From contig NZ_CP047146.1 of assembly GCF_009834125.1 (NCBI RefSeq), positions 6,441,501 through 6,505,500 on the forward strand: a DNA stretch of 64,000 bases, given 5' to 3'. The translations under genes and the position numbers were made by a program. The stretch's first letter is position 1; every line of letters begins with the position of its first letter. The notes below the pieces were generated by a model. That model made no database searches. It worked only from the letters and a program-made list of their open reading frames with translations, and was not told the origin of the DNA. This document shows, one piece after another, positions 53,303 to 61,628 of the stretch. The stretch comes from Streptomyces sp. GS7. GTDB taxonomy: Bacteria > Actinomycetota > Actinomycetes > Streptomycetales > Streptomycetaceae.

Positions 53303-54103
53303 ATGTCCCAGCCCGCTCGCCCGCAGTCGTCCGACGCCTCCGAGACCTCCACTCCCGGCACCCGCCGCGCCGCCGCCCAGCGGCTCAAAATGCGCCGCGA
53401 ACTGTCGGCCGCCGCAATGGAACTGTTCGCGACGAAGGGCTACGAGGCGACGACGGTCGACGAGATCGCGGCTGCCGCGGGCGTCGCCCGGCGCACCTTC
53501 TTCCGCCACTTCCGCTCCAAGGAAGAGGCGATCTTCCCCGACCACGACGACACCCTCGTACGCGCCGAGGCGGTCCTGGACGCCGCGCCGCCGCACGAGA
53601 ACCCGCTCGACACGGTGTGCCGCGGCATCAAGGAGGTCATGCGGATGTACGCGTCCGCCCCCGCGGTGTCCGTGGCCCGCTACCGCCTCACCCGCGAGGT
53701 ACCCACCCTCCGGGAGGCCGAGATCGCCTCGGTGGCCCGCTACGAGCGGCTGTTCACCCGCTATCTCCTGGGCCACTTCGACGAGGGCGCGCACCGCGAG
53801 GGCGACGACGATCCACTGCTCGCCGAGGTGGCCGCGTCCGCGGTGGTCACCGCGCACAACCACGTCCTGCGCCGCTGGCTGCGGGCCGGCGCGGAGGGCG
53901 ACGTGGAGGCCCAGCTGGACCACGCCTTCGAGATCGTCCGGGAGACCTTCGGCACCGGCATCGGCGCGGGCCGCGCCACCGCGGAGGCGCCCCCGGCGAC
54001 GGTCTCGCGCCAGGGCGAGGTGCTGGTCGCGGTGGCCCGCACGGACGCCCCGCTGGACGAGGTCATGCGCACCATCCGCAAGGCGCTCAAGACGCATCAG
54101 TAG
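53303..54103 (+). CDS. TetR family transcriptional regulator of the ccr locus
   Basis: 266 residues. The HTH lies at about 28-75 ('AAMELFATKGYEATTVDEIAAAAGVARRTFFRHFRSKEEAI'-type pattern); the rest is helical. ATG 53303 is preceded by TACCGT at 53291-53296, a -10 candidate for a leaderless message; earlier in-frame starts read through the terminator. Its position immediately upstream of ccr suggests it controls ccr-meaA, perhaps in response to acyl-CoA. A terminator separates it from ccr. Confidence 0.88.
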   Translation: MSQPARPQSSDASETSTPGTRRAAAQRLKMRRELSAAAMELFATKGYEATTVDEIAAAAGVARRTFFRHFRSKEEAIFPDHDDTLVRAEAVLDAAPPHENPLDTVCRGIKEVMRMYASAPAVSVARYRLTREVPTLREAEIASVARYERLFTRYLLGHFDEGAHREGDDDPLLAEVAASAVVTAHNHVLRRWLRAGAEGDVEAQLDHAFEIVRETFGTGIGAGRATAEAPPATVSRQGEVLVAVARTDAPLDEVMRTIRKALKTHQ

Positions 54104-54107
54104 CCGT

Positions 54108-54135
54108 CTCCGGCCCGCCCCCGGGCGGCCCGGAG
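54108..54135 (+). terminator. terminator after TetR gene
   Basis: CTCCGG-C-CCGCCC and GGGCGG-C-CCGGAG form a 12-bp stem with one C-C mismatch and a 2-nt centre, starting five bases after the TetR stop. Confidence 0.7.
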
Positions 54136-54314
54136 AAGACCCGACGGGCCCGTTCCGGTCGCGCTTGTCACCGCCCTCGTGGCAGGACGACGGCGCGCCC
54201 GGAGCGGGCCCGGTTCCGTCTTCCCGCACCTCCGCCGGCGGGGTGTTTCCCAGGCGCCGCCCGGCCTGTGACACGGACGGCCTAATCACACCTCCGGTCA
54301 CCCACCGCACGCCG

Positions 54315-54324
54315 ATGACGTCAT
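54315..54324. promoter_or_regulatory. palindrome ATGACGTCAT upstream of ccr
   Basis: A perfect 10-bp palindrome about 90 bp upstream of the proposed ccr promoter. Candidate operator for the neighbouring TetR protein or an activator; low certainty. Confidence 0.35.
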
Positions 54325-54400
54325 AACGAGACAAAACACCCCGCCAGCGGGGAATCTGTTGCTCATGCGTGCCAGCCAAATGACATCTGAGAGAAATTCT

Positions 54401-54436
54401 TGGCACTCAGTGTCTTGTCGAGTGGCACGCGGTGTC
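54401..54436. promoter_or_regulatory. direct repeats TGGCAC-N4-GTGTC in ccr promoter region
   Basis: Copies at 54401 and 54423 are 22 bp apart, on the same helix face, and each has an internal CAC/GTG dyad. They bracket the possible -35 TTGTCG (54415-54420), so a bound dimer pair would control ccr transcription. Confidence 0.5.
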
Positions 54437-54641
54437 ATACGTTGAGAGTGTCCGGGCGGCCGGCGCATCGACCAGACAGTGGTGCGCCGGCTGTCCCCAC
54501 AAGCACCTTGTGCGCCCGGACGCCTGCGTCACAGGCACCTTGATCCGCGCTCACCCGCGCGATGCCGAGCACCACCGGCCGAACCGACGGCACCACCCCA
54601 GCACCACCCCCGACGTTCCCTCAAGCCGTTCCCGTAGACGT

Positions 54642-54682
54642 TTCCCCAAGCTCTCAACTCCGTTCGAGCAGGGGACACCCCA
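54642..54682 (+). repeat. 41-bp hairpin repeat, copy B (ccr leader)
   Basis: 39 of 41 bases match copy A in tnpB (39530-39570, other strand). It ends 17 bp before the ccr GTG and just before the ribosome site, so its hairpin could affect translation or mRNA stability. Confidence 0.85.
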
Positions 54683-54699
54683 TGCGCCGGAGGCATACC

Positions 54700-56037
54700 G
54701 TGAATCAGATTCTTGACGCCATCCTCGCGCCCGACAGTACGCGCGAAGACTTCGCCGCCCTGCCCCTGCCCGACTCGTACCGCGCGGTCACCGTGCACAA
54801 GGACGAGGCCGAGATGTTCGCCGGCCTGCCCACCCGCGAGAAGGACCCCCGCAAGTCCCTGCACGTCGAGGACGTGCCGGTGCCCGAGCTCGGACCGGGC
54901 GAGGCGCTGGTGGCCGTGATGGCCTCCTCGGTGAACTACAACTCGGTCTGGACCTCGATCTTCGAACCGATGTCGACGTTCGGGTTCCTGGAGCGCTACG
55001 GGCGGCTCTCCCCGCTCACCAAGCGCCACGACCTGCCGTACCACGTCATCGGCTCCGACCTGGCGGGCGTGGTGCTGCGCACCGGGCCGGGCGTCAACGC
55101 CTGGCACCCCGGCGACGAGGTCGTCGCGCACTGCCTGTCCGTCGAGCTGGAGTCCTCCGACGGCCACAACGACACGATGCTCGACCCCGAGCAGCGCATC
55201 TGGGGCTTCGAGACCAACTTCGGCGGCCTGGCCGAGATCGCGCTGGTCAAGTCCAACCAGCTGATGCCCAAGCCCAACCACCTGAGCTGGGAGGAGGCGG
55301 CGGCGCCCGGCCTGGTCAACTCGACCGCCTACCGCCAGCTGGTCTCCAAGAACGGCGCGGCCATGAAGCAGGGCGACAACGTCCTGATCTGGGGCGCGAG
55401 CGGCGGACTCGGCTCGTACGCGACGCAGTTCGCGCTGGCCGGCGGCGCCAACCCGATCTGTGTGGTCTCCAGCGACCAGAAGGCGGAGATCTGCCGCAAG
55501 ATGGGCGCCGAGGCGATCATCGACCGCAACGCCGAGGGCTACAAGTTCTGGAAGGACGAGCACAACCAGGACCCCCGGGAGTGGAAGCGCTTCGGGAAGC
55601 GGATCCGCGAGCTGACCGGCGGCGAGGACGTCGACATCGTCTTCGAGCACCCGGGCCGGGAGACCTTCGGCGCCTCGGTGTACGTCACCCGCAAGGGCGG
55701 CACGATCGTGACCTGCGCGTCCACCTCCGGCTACCAGCACGAGTACGACAACCGCTACCTGTGGATGTCGCTGAAGCGGATCGTCGGCTCGCACTTCGCC
55801 AACTACCGGGAGGCGTGGGAGGCCAACCGGCTGATCGCCAAGGGCAAGATCCACCCGACGCTGTCGAAGACGTACACCCTTGAGGAGACCGGTCAGGCGG
55901 CGTACGACGTGCACCGCAACCTCCACCAGGGAAAGGTCGGTGTACTGGCCCTCGCACCCGAGGAGGGCATGGGCGTGCGCGACGAGGAGATGCGCGCCAA
56001 GCACATCGATGCCATCAACCGCTTCAGGAACGTCTGA
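54700..56037 (+). CDS. ccr: crotonyl-CoA carboxylase/reductase
   Basis: 445 residues, the family length. GTG 54700 is chosen because GGAGG (54689-54693) is six bases away and the protein then aligns with the S. collinus Ccr start; ATG 54682 lies in the repeat. It is an MDR-fold enzyme with NADPH loop 'IWGASGGLGSYATQFALAGG' and the 'SFHGRE/EHPGRETFGASVYV' region typical of Ccr. It reductively carboxylates crotonyl-CoA to (2S)-ethylmalonyl-CoA, the defining step of the ethylmalonyl-CoA pathway and a source of polyketide extender units. meaA follows after 10 bp. Confidence 0.97.
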   Translation: MNQILDAILAPDSTREDFAALPLPDSYRAVTVHKDEAEMFAGLPTREKDPRKSLHVEDVPVPELGPGEALVAVMASSVNYNSVWTSIFEPMSTFGFLERYGRLSPLTKRHDLPYHVIGSDLAGVVLRTGPGVNAWHPGDEVVAHCLSVELESSDGHNDTMLDPEQRIWGFETNFGGLAEIALVKSNQLMPKPNHLSWEEAAAPGLVNSTAYRQLVSKNGAAMKQGDNVLIWGASGGLGSYATQFALAGGANPICVVSSDQKAEICRKMGAEAIIDRNAEGYKFWKDEHNQDPREWKRFGKRIRELTGGEDVDIVFEHPGRETFGASVYVTRKGGTIVTCASTSGYQHEYDNRYLWMSLKRIVGSHFANYREAWEANRLIAKGKIHPTLSKTYTLEETGQAAYDVHRNLHQGKVGVLALAPEEGMGVRDEEMRAKHIDAINRFRNV

Positions 56038-56047
56038 GGTCCACTTC

Positions 56048-58093
56048 ATGACAGAGCGTCAGAAGGATCGTCCGTGGCTGATGCGGACGTACGCCGGGCA
56101 CTCCACCGCCGAGGCGTCCAACGAGCTGTACCGGCGCAACCTCGCCAAGGGCCAGACCGGCCTGTCGGTCGCGTTCGACCTCCCGACGCAGACCGGATAC
56201 GACCCCGACCACGTCCTGGCCCGCGGCGAGGTCGGCCGGGTCGGGGTCCCGGTGTCCCATCTCGGTGACATGCGGCGACTGTTCCAGGACATCCCACTGG
56301 AACAGATGAACACCTCGATGACCATCAACGCCACCGCCATGTGGCTGCTGGCCCTGTACCAGGTGGTCGCAGAGGAGCAGGGTGCCGACATCACCAGGCT
56401 GTCCGGCACCACGCAGAACGACATCGTCAAGGAGTACCTCTCGCGCGGGACGCACGTCTTCCCGCCGGGACCGAGCCTCCGGCTGACCACCGACATGATC
56501 ACGTACACGGTCAACCACATCCCGAAGTGGAACCCGATCAACATCTGCAGCTACCACCTGCAGGAGGCGGGGGCCACTCCGGTCCAGGAGATCTCGTACG
56601 CGATGTCCACCGCGATCGCGGTGCTCGACGCGGTGTTCGCGTCCGGCCAGGTCCCCGAGGAGCGCCGGGGCGAGGTCGTCGCCCGTATCTCCTTCTTCGT
56701 GAACGCGGGCGTCCGCTTCATCGAGGAGATGTGCAAGATGCGCGCCTTCGGCCGCATCTGGGACAAGATCACCCGCGAGCGCTACGGCATCGAGGACCCC
56801 AAGCAGCGCCGCTTCCGCTACGGCGTCCAGGTCAACTCCCTCGGGCTGACCGAGGCCCAGCCGGAGAACAACGTCCAGCGGATCGTGCTGGAGATGCTGG
56901 CCGTCACGCTCTCCAAGGACGCCCGCGCCCGCGCCGTCCAACTCCCCGCCTGGAACGAGGCGTTGGGACTGCCGCGGCCGTGGGACCAGCAGTGGTCGCT
57001 GCGCATACAGCAGGTGCTGGCGCACGAGAGCGACCTGCTGGAGTACGACGACATCTTCGCCGGGTCGCATGTCGTCGAGGCCAAGGTGGAGGCGCTGGTC
57101 GCGGACTGCCTGGCCGAGATCGACCACATCCAGGAGATGGGCGGCGCGATGGCGGCCGTCGAGTCGGGCTACCTCAAGTCGCAGCTGGTGTCCGCGCACG
57201 CCGAGCGGCGGGCCCGGATCGAGGCCGGCGACGAGAAGATCATCGGCGTCAACTGCTACGAGTCGACCGAGCCGAACCCGCTCACCGCCGACCTCGACAC
57301 CGCGATCATGACCGTCGACCCGGCCAACGAGGCGGGCGTCGTCCGGGCGTTGCACGAGTGGCGGGACAACCGGGACGAGGTCCGCGCCCAGGAGGCGCTG
57401 TCCACCCTGAAGAAGACCGCGGCGGGCGACGCCAACCTCTTCGAGGCCACTTTGGAGTGCGCCCGCGCCGGTGTGACGACCGGCGAGTGGGCCTGGGCGC
57501 TGCGGGACGTCTTCGGGGAGTTCCGGGCGCCCACGGGCGTCTCCAGCGCGCCGGTGGCGGTCACCGCCGAGGAGGGCTCCCCGCTCGCGGTGGTCCGGGA
57601 GAAGGTCGCGCGGACCGCGGCCGACCTCGGCACCGGCCGGCTGCGCCTCCTGGTCGGCAAGCCCGGCCTGGACGGGCACAGCAACGGCGCCGAGCAGATC
57701 GCCGTACGCGCCAGGGACGCCGGCTTCGAGGTGGTCTACCAGGGCATCCGGCTCACCCCGGAGCAGATCGTCGCGGCGGCCGTCGCGGAGGACGTGCACT
57801 GCGTGGGGCTGTCGATCCTCTCCGGCTCGCATGCCGCGCTGGTGCCGGACGTGCTGGCCCGGCTCCGGCGGGCCGGTGTCGATGCTTCCTCTGGGCCTGA
57901 CGGCCCGGGAGATGCCCCTATCCCGGTGATCGTCGGCGGCATCATCCCGCCGGCGGACGCCGCCGAGCTGATCGACGCGGGTGTCGCCGCCGTCTTCACG
58001 CCCAAGGACTTCGGTATCACAGAGATCATCGGCCGCATCGTGGACGAGATCCGCACAGCGAACCAACTCGACCCCCTGGAGGTCACCGCATGA
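56048..58093 (+). CDS. meaA: B12-dependent ethylmalonyl-CoA mutase-type protein MeaA
   Basis: 681 residues. The N-terminal ~530 residues are a methylmalonyl-CoA-mutase-type barrel ('[21 protein letters not shown]', 'TMTINATA'-type '[11 protein letters not shown]', 'FINAG'-type '[19 protein letters not shown]'). The C-terminal cobalamin-binding domain has D-x-H-x-x-G ('[10 protein letters not shown]', His544 the Co ligand) and '[10 protein letters not shown]'. It rearranges (2R)-ethylmalonyl-CoA to (2S)-methylsuccinyl-CoA. It starts 10 bp after ccr and overlaps mcl as ATGA. A Ser/Gly/Asp-rich loop near residue 620 looks strain-specific. Confidence 0.95.
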   Translation: MTERQKDRPWLMRTYAGHSTAEASNELYRRNLAKGQTGLSVAFDLPTQTGYDPDHVLARGEVGRVGVPVSHLGDMRRLFQDIPLEQMNTSMTINATAMWLLALYQVVAEEQGADITRLSGTTQNDIVKEYLSRGTHVFPPGPSLRLTTDMITYTVNHIPKWNPINICSYHLQEAGATPVQEISYAMSTAIAVLDAVFASGQVPEERRGEVVARISFFVNAGVRFIEEMCKMRAFGRIWDKITRERYGIEDPKQRRFRYGVQVNSLGLTEAQPENNVQRIVLEMLAVTLSKDARARAVQLPAWNEALGLPRPWDQQWSLRIQQVLAHESDLLEYDDIFAGSHVVEAKVEALVADCLAEIDHIQEMGGAMAAVESGYLKSQLVSAHAERRARIEAGDEKIIGVNCYESTEPNPLTADLDTAIMTVDPANEAGVVRALHEWRDNRDEVRAQEALSTLKKTAAGDANLFEATLECARAGVTTGEWAWALRDVFGEFRAPTGVSSAPVAVTAEEGSPLAVVREKVARTAADLGTGRLRLLVGKPGLDGHSNGAEQIAVRARDAGFEVVYQGIRLTPEQIVAAAVAEDVHCVGLSILSGSHAALVPDVLARLRRAGVDASSGPDGPGDAPIPVIVGGIIPPADAAELIDAGVAAVFTPKDFGITEIIGRIVDEIRTANQLDPLEVTA

Positions 58094-59067
58094 CGCCCGC
58101 CACCGCCCCGGAGGGGCGCCGCCTCCGCCCGCGCCGCTCGTGCCTCGCGGTCCCCGGCAGCAACCCGCGCTTCCTGGAGAAGGCCCAGGGGCTGCCGGCC
58201 GACCAGGTCTTCCTGGACCTGGAGGACGCCTGCGCGCCGCTGGCCAAGCCGGAAGCCCGGCACACCATCGTGAAGTTCCTCAACGGGGGTGACTGGACGG
58301 GCAAGACCCGGGTGGTGCGGGTCAACGACTGGACGACCGAGTGGACTTACCGGGACGTCACCACGGTCGTCGAGGGCGCCGGCCAGAACCTCGACTGCAT
58401 CATGCTGCCCAAGGTCCAGGACGCCCATCAGATCGTCGCGCTCGACCTGCTGCTGACGCAGATCGAGAAGGCGATGGGCTTCGAGGTCGGCGGGATCGGC
58501 ATCGAGGCGCAGATCGAGAACGCCAAGGGCCTGGTGAACGTCGACGCGATCGCCGCCGCCTCGCCCCGCCTGGAGACCATCATCTTCGGCCCGGCGGACT
58601 TCATGGCATCGATCAACATGAAGTCCCTGGTGGTCGGCGAGCAGCCGCCGGGCTACCCGGCGGACGCGTACCACTACATCCTGATGCGCATCCTGATGGC
58701 GGCGCGCACCCACGACCTCCAGGCCATCGACGGCCCGTACCTGCAGATCAAGAACGTCGACGGCTACCGTGAGGTCGCCGGCCGCGCCGCCGCGCTCGGC
58801 TTCGACGGCAAGTGGGTGCTGCACCCGGGCCAGGTGGAGGCCGCCAACGAGGTCTTCTCGCCGTCCCAGGAGGACTACGACCACGCCGAGTTGATCCTCG
58901 ACGCGTATGAGTGGTGCACGTCCGAGGCGGGCGGCAAGAAGGGTTCGGCGATGCTCGGAGACGAGATGATCGACGAGGCCAGCCGGAAGATGGCGCTGGT
59001 GATCGCCGGAAAGGGCCGGGCCGCCGGCATGACGCGTACGTCCACGTTCGAAGCCCCGGAGGCATGA
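58090..59067 (+). CDS. mcl: L-malyl-CoA/beta-methylmalyl-CoA lyase (HpcH/HpaI, CitE-like)
   Basis: 325 residues. Class: 'RRSCLAVPGSNPRFLEKAQGLPADQVFLDLEDACAP'-type N-terminus with Mg-ligand region 'LDLEDA', then 'IEAQIENAKGLVNVDAIA' and 'IIFGPADFMASI', diagnostic of the CitE/Mcl superfamily. It cleaves beta-methylmalyl-CoA to glyoxylate and propionyl-CoA and can make or split malyl-CoA. ATGA overlaps join it to meaA before and to the MaoC gene after, so the operon is translationally coupled. Confidence 0.92.
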   Translation: MTPATAPEGRRLRPRRSCLAVPGSNPRFLEKAQGLPADQVFLDLEDACAPLAKPEARHTIVKFLNGGDWTGKTRVVRVNDWTTEWTYRDVTTVVEGAGQNLDCIMLPKVQDAHQIVALDLLLTQIEKAMGFEVGGIGIEAQIENAKGLVNVDAIAAASPRLETIIFGPADFMASINMKSLVVGEQPPGYPADAYHYILMRILMAARTHDLQAIDGPYLQIKNVDGYREVAGRAAALGFDGKWVLHPGQVEAANEVFSPSQEDYDHAELILDAYEWCTSEAGGKKGSAMLGDEMIDEASRKMALVIAGKGRAAGMTRTSTFEAPEA

Positions 59068-59597
59068 CCGCGATGCAGTTCGGCCGTACTTACGAAGAGT
59101 TCACCGTCGGCGATGTGTACAAGCACTGGCCGGGGAAAACCGTCACCGAATACGACGACCACCTCTTCTGCCTGCTGACCATGAACCACCATCCGCTGCA
59201 CATGGACACCAACTACGCGGAGAAGACCACCGACTTCGGAAAGAACGTGGTCGTCGGCAACTACATCTACTCGCTGCTGCTGGGCATGTCGGTGCCCGAT
59301 GTCTCCGGAAAGGCCATCGCCAATCTGGAGATCGAGTCGCTGCGGCATGTCGCGCCGACCTTCCACGGCGACACGATCTACGGCGAGACGACGGTGCTCG
59401 ACAAGACCCCGTCGAAGTCCAAGTCCGACCGCGGCATCGTGTACGTGGAGACCAAGGGCTACAAGCAGGACGGCACCCTGGTCTGCGTGTTCCGCCGCAA
59501 GGTGATGGTGCCGACCGCCACGTACATCAAGGAGCGCGGCGGCGAGCAGCCCGGCCGCCCCGAGCTGCAGGCCCCCGCGGCCAAGAAGGAGAAGTGA
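59064..59597 (+). CDS. MaoC-family hydratase (putative mesaconyl-CoA hydratase)
   Basis: 177 residues with a single hot-dog domain ('FGRTYEEFTVGDVYKHWPGKTVTEYDDHLF', then 'NHHPLHMDTNYAEKTTDFGK' with the hydratase His/Asp motif). By position it should interconvert mesaconyl-CoA and beta-methylmalyl-CoA. The characterised proteobacterial enzyme is, from memory, about 340 residues with two hot-dog halves; this protein is half that size and would need to dimerise. ATG 59064 follows CCGGAGGC and overlaps the mcl stop. Confidence 0.87.
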   Translation: MTAMQFGRTYEEFTVGDVYKHWPGKTVTEYDDHLFCLLTMNHHPLHMDTNYAEKTTDFGKNVVVGNYIYSLLLGMSVPDVSGKAIANLEIESLRHVAPTFHGDTIYGETTVLDKTPSKSKSDRGIVYVETKGYKQDGTLVCVFRRKVMVPTATYIKERGGEQPGRPELQAPAAKKEK

Positions 59598-59602
59598 CTT
59601 CG

Positions 59603-60808
59603 ATGGCGCGTCTCGCACAGACCGAGGGTCTGACCGACATCCAGCGGGAAATCCTCTCCACCGTCCGCGATTTCGTGGACAAGGAGATCATCCCGGTCGC
59701 CACGGAGCTGGAGCACCGTGACGAATACCCCACGCAGATCGTCGAGGGCCTGAAGGAACTCGGCGTGTTCGGGCTGATGATTCCCGAGGAGTACGGCGGC
59801 CTCGGCGAATCCCTGCTCACCTACGCGCTGACGGTCGAGGAGATCGCCCGCGGCTGGATGAGCGTGTCCGGCATCATCAACACGCACTTCATCGTGGCGT
59901 ACATGCTCAAGCAGCACGGCACGCAGGAGCAGAAGGACTATTTCCTGCCGAAGATGGCGGCCGGTGACATCCGGGGCGCCTTCTCGATGTCGGAGCCGGC
60001 GCTGGGTTCCGATGTGTCGGCCATTTCGTCCAAGGGCGTGCGGGACGGCGATGCCTACGTCCTCAACGGCCAGAAGATGTGGCTCACCAACGGCGGTTCG
60101 TCGACGCTGGTCGCGGTGCTGTGCCGGACGGACGAGGGCCACCCGGAGGGCACCCCTCCGCACAAGTCGATGACGACCTTCCTGGTGGAGAAGGAGGCGG
60201 GCTTCGGCGAGGTACGGCCCGGCCTGACCATCCCCGGCAAGATCGACAAGATGGGCTACAAGGGCGTCGACACCACCGAGCTGATCATGGACGGGCTGCG
60301 CGTTCCGGCCGACCGGGTCCTGGGCGGCGAGACCGGGCGTGGCTTCTATCACATGATGGACGGTGTCGAGGTCGGCCGGGTCAACGTGGCCGCACGCGGC
60401 TGCGGTGTCGCCCAGCGCGCCTTCGAACTCGGCGTGTCGTACGCGCAGCAGCGCCACACCTTCGGAAAGCCGATCGCCCAGCACCAGGCAATTCAGTTCA
60501 AACTTGCCGAAATGGCGACAAAGGTCGAAGCGGCCCATGCCATGATGGTTAATGCCGCACGCAAAAAGGACTCCGGCCAGCGAAACGACCTTGAAGCAGG
60601 CATGGCGAAGTACCTGGCCTCCGAGTACTGCAAGGAGGTGGTCGAGGACGCGTTCCGCATCCACGGCGGCTACGGCTTCTCCAAGGAGTACGAGATCGAG
60701 CGCCTCTACCGGGAGGCCCCCATGCTCCTGATCGGCGAGGGCACGGCCGAGATCCAGAAAATGATCATTGGGCGGCGGCTACTTGAGGAGTACCGGATCC
60801 AGGGGTGA
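59603..60808 (+). CDS. acyl-CoA dehydrogenase (putative methylsuccinyl-CoA dehydrogenase)
   Basis: 401 residues of the flavoprotein ACAD family: 'GLMIPEEYGGLGES', 'FSMSEPALGSDVSAI' (FAD/substrate loop), 'QRHTFGKPIAQHQAIQFKLAEM', 'IHGGYGFSKEYEIERLYREA' and 'LLIGEGTAEIQKMIIGRRLL'. A catalytic Glu is expected in 'IGEGTAE'. Operon position indicates oxidation of methylsuccinyl-CoA to mesaconyl-CoA. ATG 59603 (AAGGAG upstream) is preferred over GTG 59594, which overlaps the previous stop. Codons 295-333 (60485-60600) are unusually A/T-ending. Confidence 0.92.
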   Translation: MARLAQTEGLTDIQREILSTVRDFVDKEIIPVATELEHRDEYPTQIVEGLKELGVFGLMIPEEYGGLGESLLTYALTVEEIARGWMSVSGIINTHFIVAYMLKQHGTQEQKDYFLPKMAAGDIRGAFSMSEPALGSDVSAISSKGVRDGDAYVLNGQKMWLTNGGSSTLVAVLCRTDEGHPEGTPPHKSMTTFLVEKEAGFGEVRPGLTIPGKIDKMGYKGVDTTELIMDGLRVPADRVLGGETGRGFYHMMDGVEVGRVNVAARGCGVAQRAFELGVSYAQQRHTFGKPIAQHQAIQFKLAEMATKVEAAHAMMVNAARKKDSGQRNDLEAGMAKYLASEYCKEVVEDAFRIHGGYGFSKEYEIERLYREAPMLLIGEGTAEIQKMIIGRRLLEEYRIQG

Positions 60809-60980
60809 ACGTCCCGTTTGGGTAGTTTTCGGCTAGATAAAGATCACACCCTGTCATCGTTCTTCGGCCACGGATTGGCTCTGGCTCTTGGCCAGTTGCC
60901 GCTCGCAACCGATAGCATCCCAGGAAAGCCGCGCCGTCCCCCGCATCCATACGCGGCATCCTCCGCTACGAAGGTCATCC

Positions 60981-61628
60981 ATGCCCCACAGCCAATCCTC
61001 TGCACAACGCGGTCGCGTCCGCCTCGCGCGCGGAGCGTCGCCGTGGCTCCTCCCGACCGTGGCAACGGCAGCGGTCAGCCTGGCCCGGTCCCGTCGCTCG
61101 GGACGCTGGGCTGCCGTCGCCGTGCCCACCACCGCACTCGCGGCGGGCATGCTGTGGTTCTTCCGCGACCCGGAGCGGGAGATCGCTCAGGGACGCGTCA
61201 TCTCTCCGGCCGACGGCGTGGTGCAGAGCATCATGCCGTGGAAGGACGGGCGCACCCGCGTCGCGATCTTCATGAGCCCGCTGAATGTTCACGTCAACCG
61301 CGCGCCGCTGGCCGGCACGGTGACGTCCGTGGAACACGTCCCCGGCGGATTCGTTCCGGCATTCAACAAGGAGAGCGAGAACAACGAGCGGGTCGTCTGG
61401 CACTTCGACACCGAGCTCGGCGACATCGAGATGGTGCAGATCGCCGGGGCGGTGGCCCGCCGCATCGTTCCTTACGTGCCGCAGGGCACCAAGGTCGAGC
61501 AGGGCGAGCGCATCGGCCTGATCCGCTTCGGCTCGCGCGTCGACGTCTACCTCCCGGAGGGCGTCGAGGCCGCGGTCGAGGTCGGCCAGGCCACCACCGC
61601 GGGGGTGACTCGCCTTGACCGTGATTGA
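60981..61628 (+). CDS. psd: phosphatidylserine decarboxylase proenzyme
   Basis: 215 residues, the short actinobacterial type. A membrane anchor segment lies at about 39-60 ('WAAVAVPTTALAAGMLWFF'). 'DPEREIAQGRVISPADGVV' and 'IFMSPLNVHVNRAPLAG' are family signatures. The self-cleavage site is Gly184-Ser185 in 'IRFGSRVDVYLP'; Ser185 becomes the pyruvoyl group. It decarboxylates phosphatidylserine to phosphatidylethanolamine. ATG 60981 follows GAAGG. Its end overlaps the pssA start by 14 bases. Confidence 0.94.
   Translation: MPHSQSSAQRGRVRLARGASPWLLPTVATAAVSLARSRRSGRWAAVAVPTTALAAGMLWFFRDPEREIAQGRVISPADGVVQSIMPWKDGRTRVAIFMSPLNVHVNRAPLAGTVTSVEHVPGGFVPAFNKESENNERVVWHFDTELGDIEMVQIAGAVARRIVPYVPQGTKVEQGERIGLIRFGSRVDVYLPEGVEAAVEVGQATTAGVTRLDRD

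Larger units (their letters stand above)
54104..54699. other. ccr control region and long 5' leader
   Basis: 596 bp without a credible gene. In order: terminator stem (54108-54135), palindrome ATGACGTCAT (54315-54324), hairpin CCCCGC-CA-GCGGGG (54339-54352), two direct copies of TGGCAC-N4-GTGTC (54401 and 54423, 22 bp apart), possible -35/-10 TTGTCG/TACGTT (54415/54438), and the 41-bp repeat copy B (54642-54682). If the promoter call is right, the ccr leader is about 250 nt. Confidence 0.5.

Noticed and set aside
54400..54430. CIRCE-like pair CACTC...GAGTG in the ccr promoter
   Set aside because: The spacer is 11 instead of 9 and the outer arms do not match TTAGCACTC/GAGTGCTAA; the direct-repeat reading explains the bases better.
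54432..54716. Possible leader peptide (94 codons) ahead of ccr
   Set aside because: It has no ribosome site, unusual composition and runs across the ccr start; no attenuator codon run is seen.
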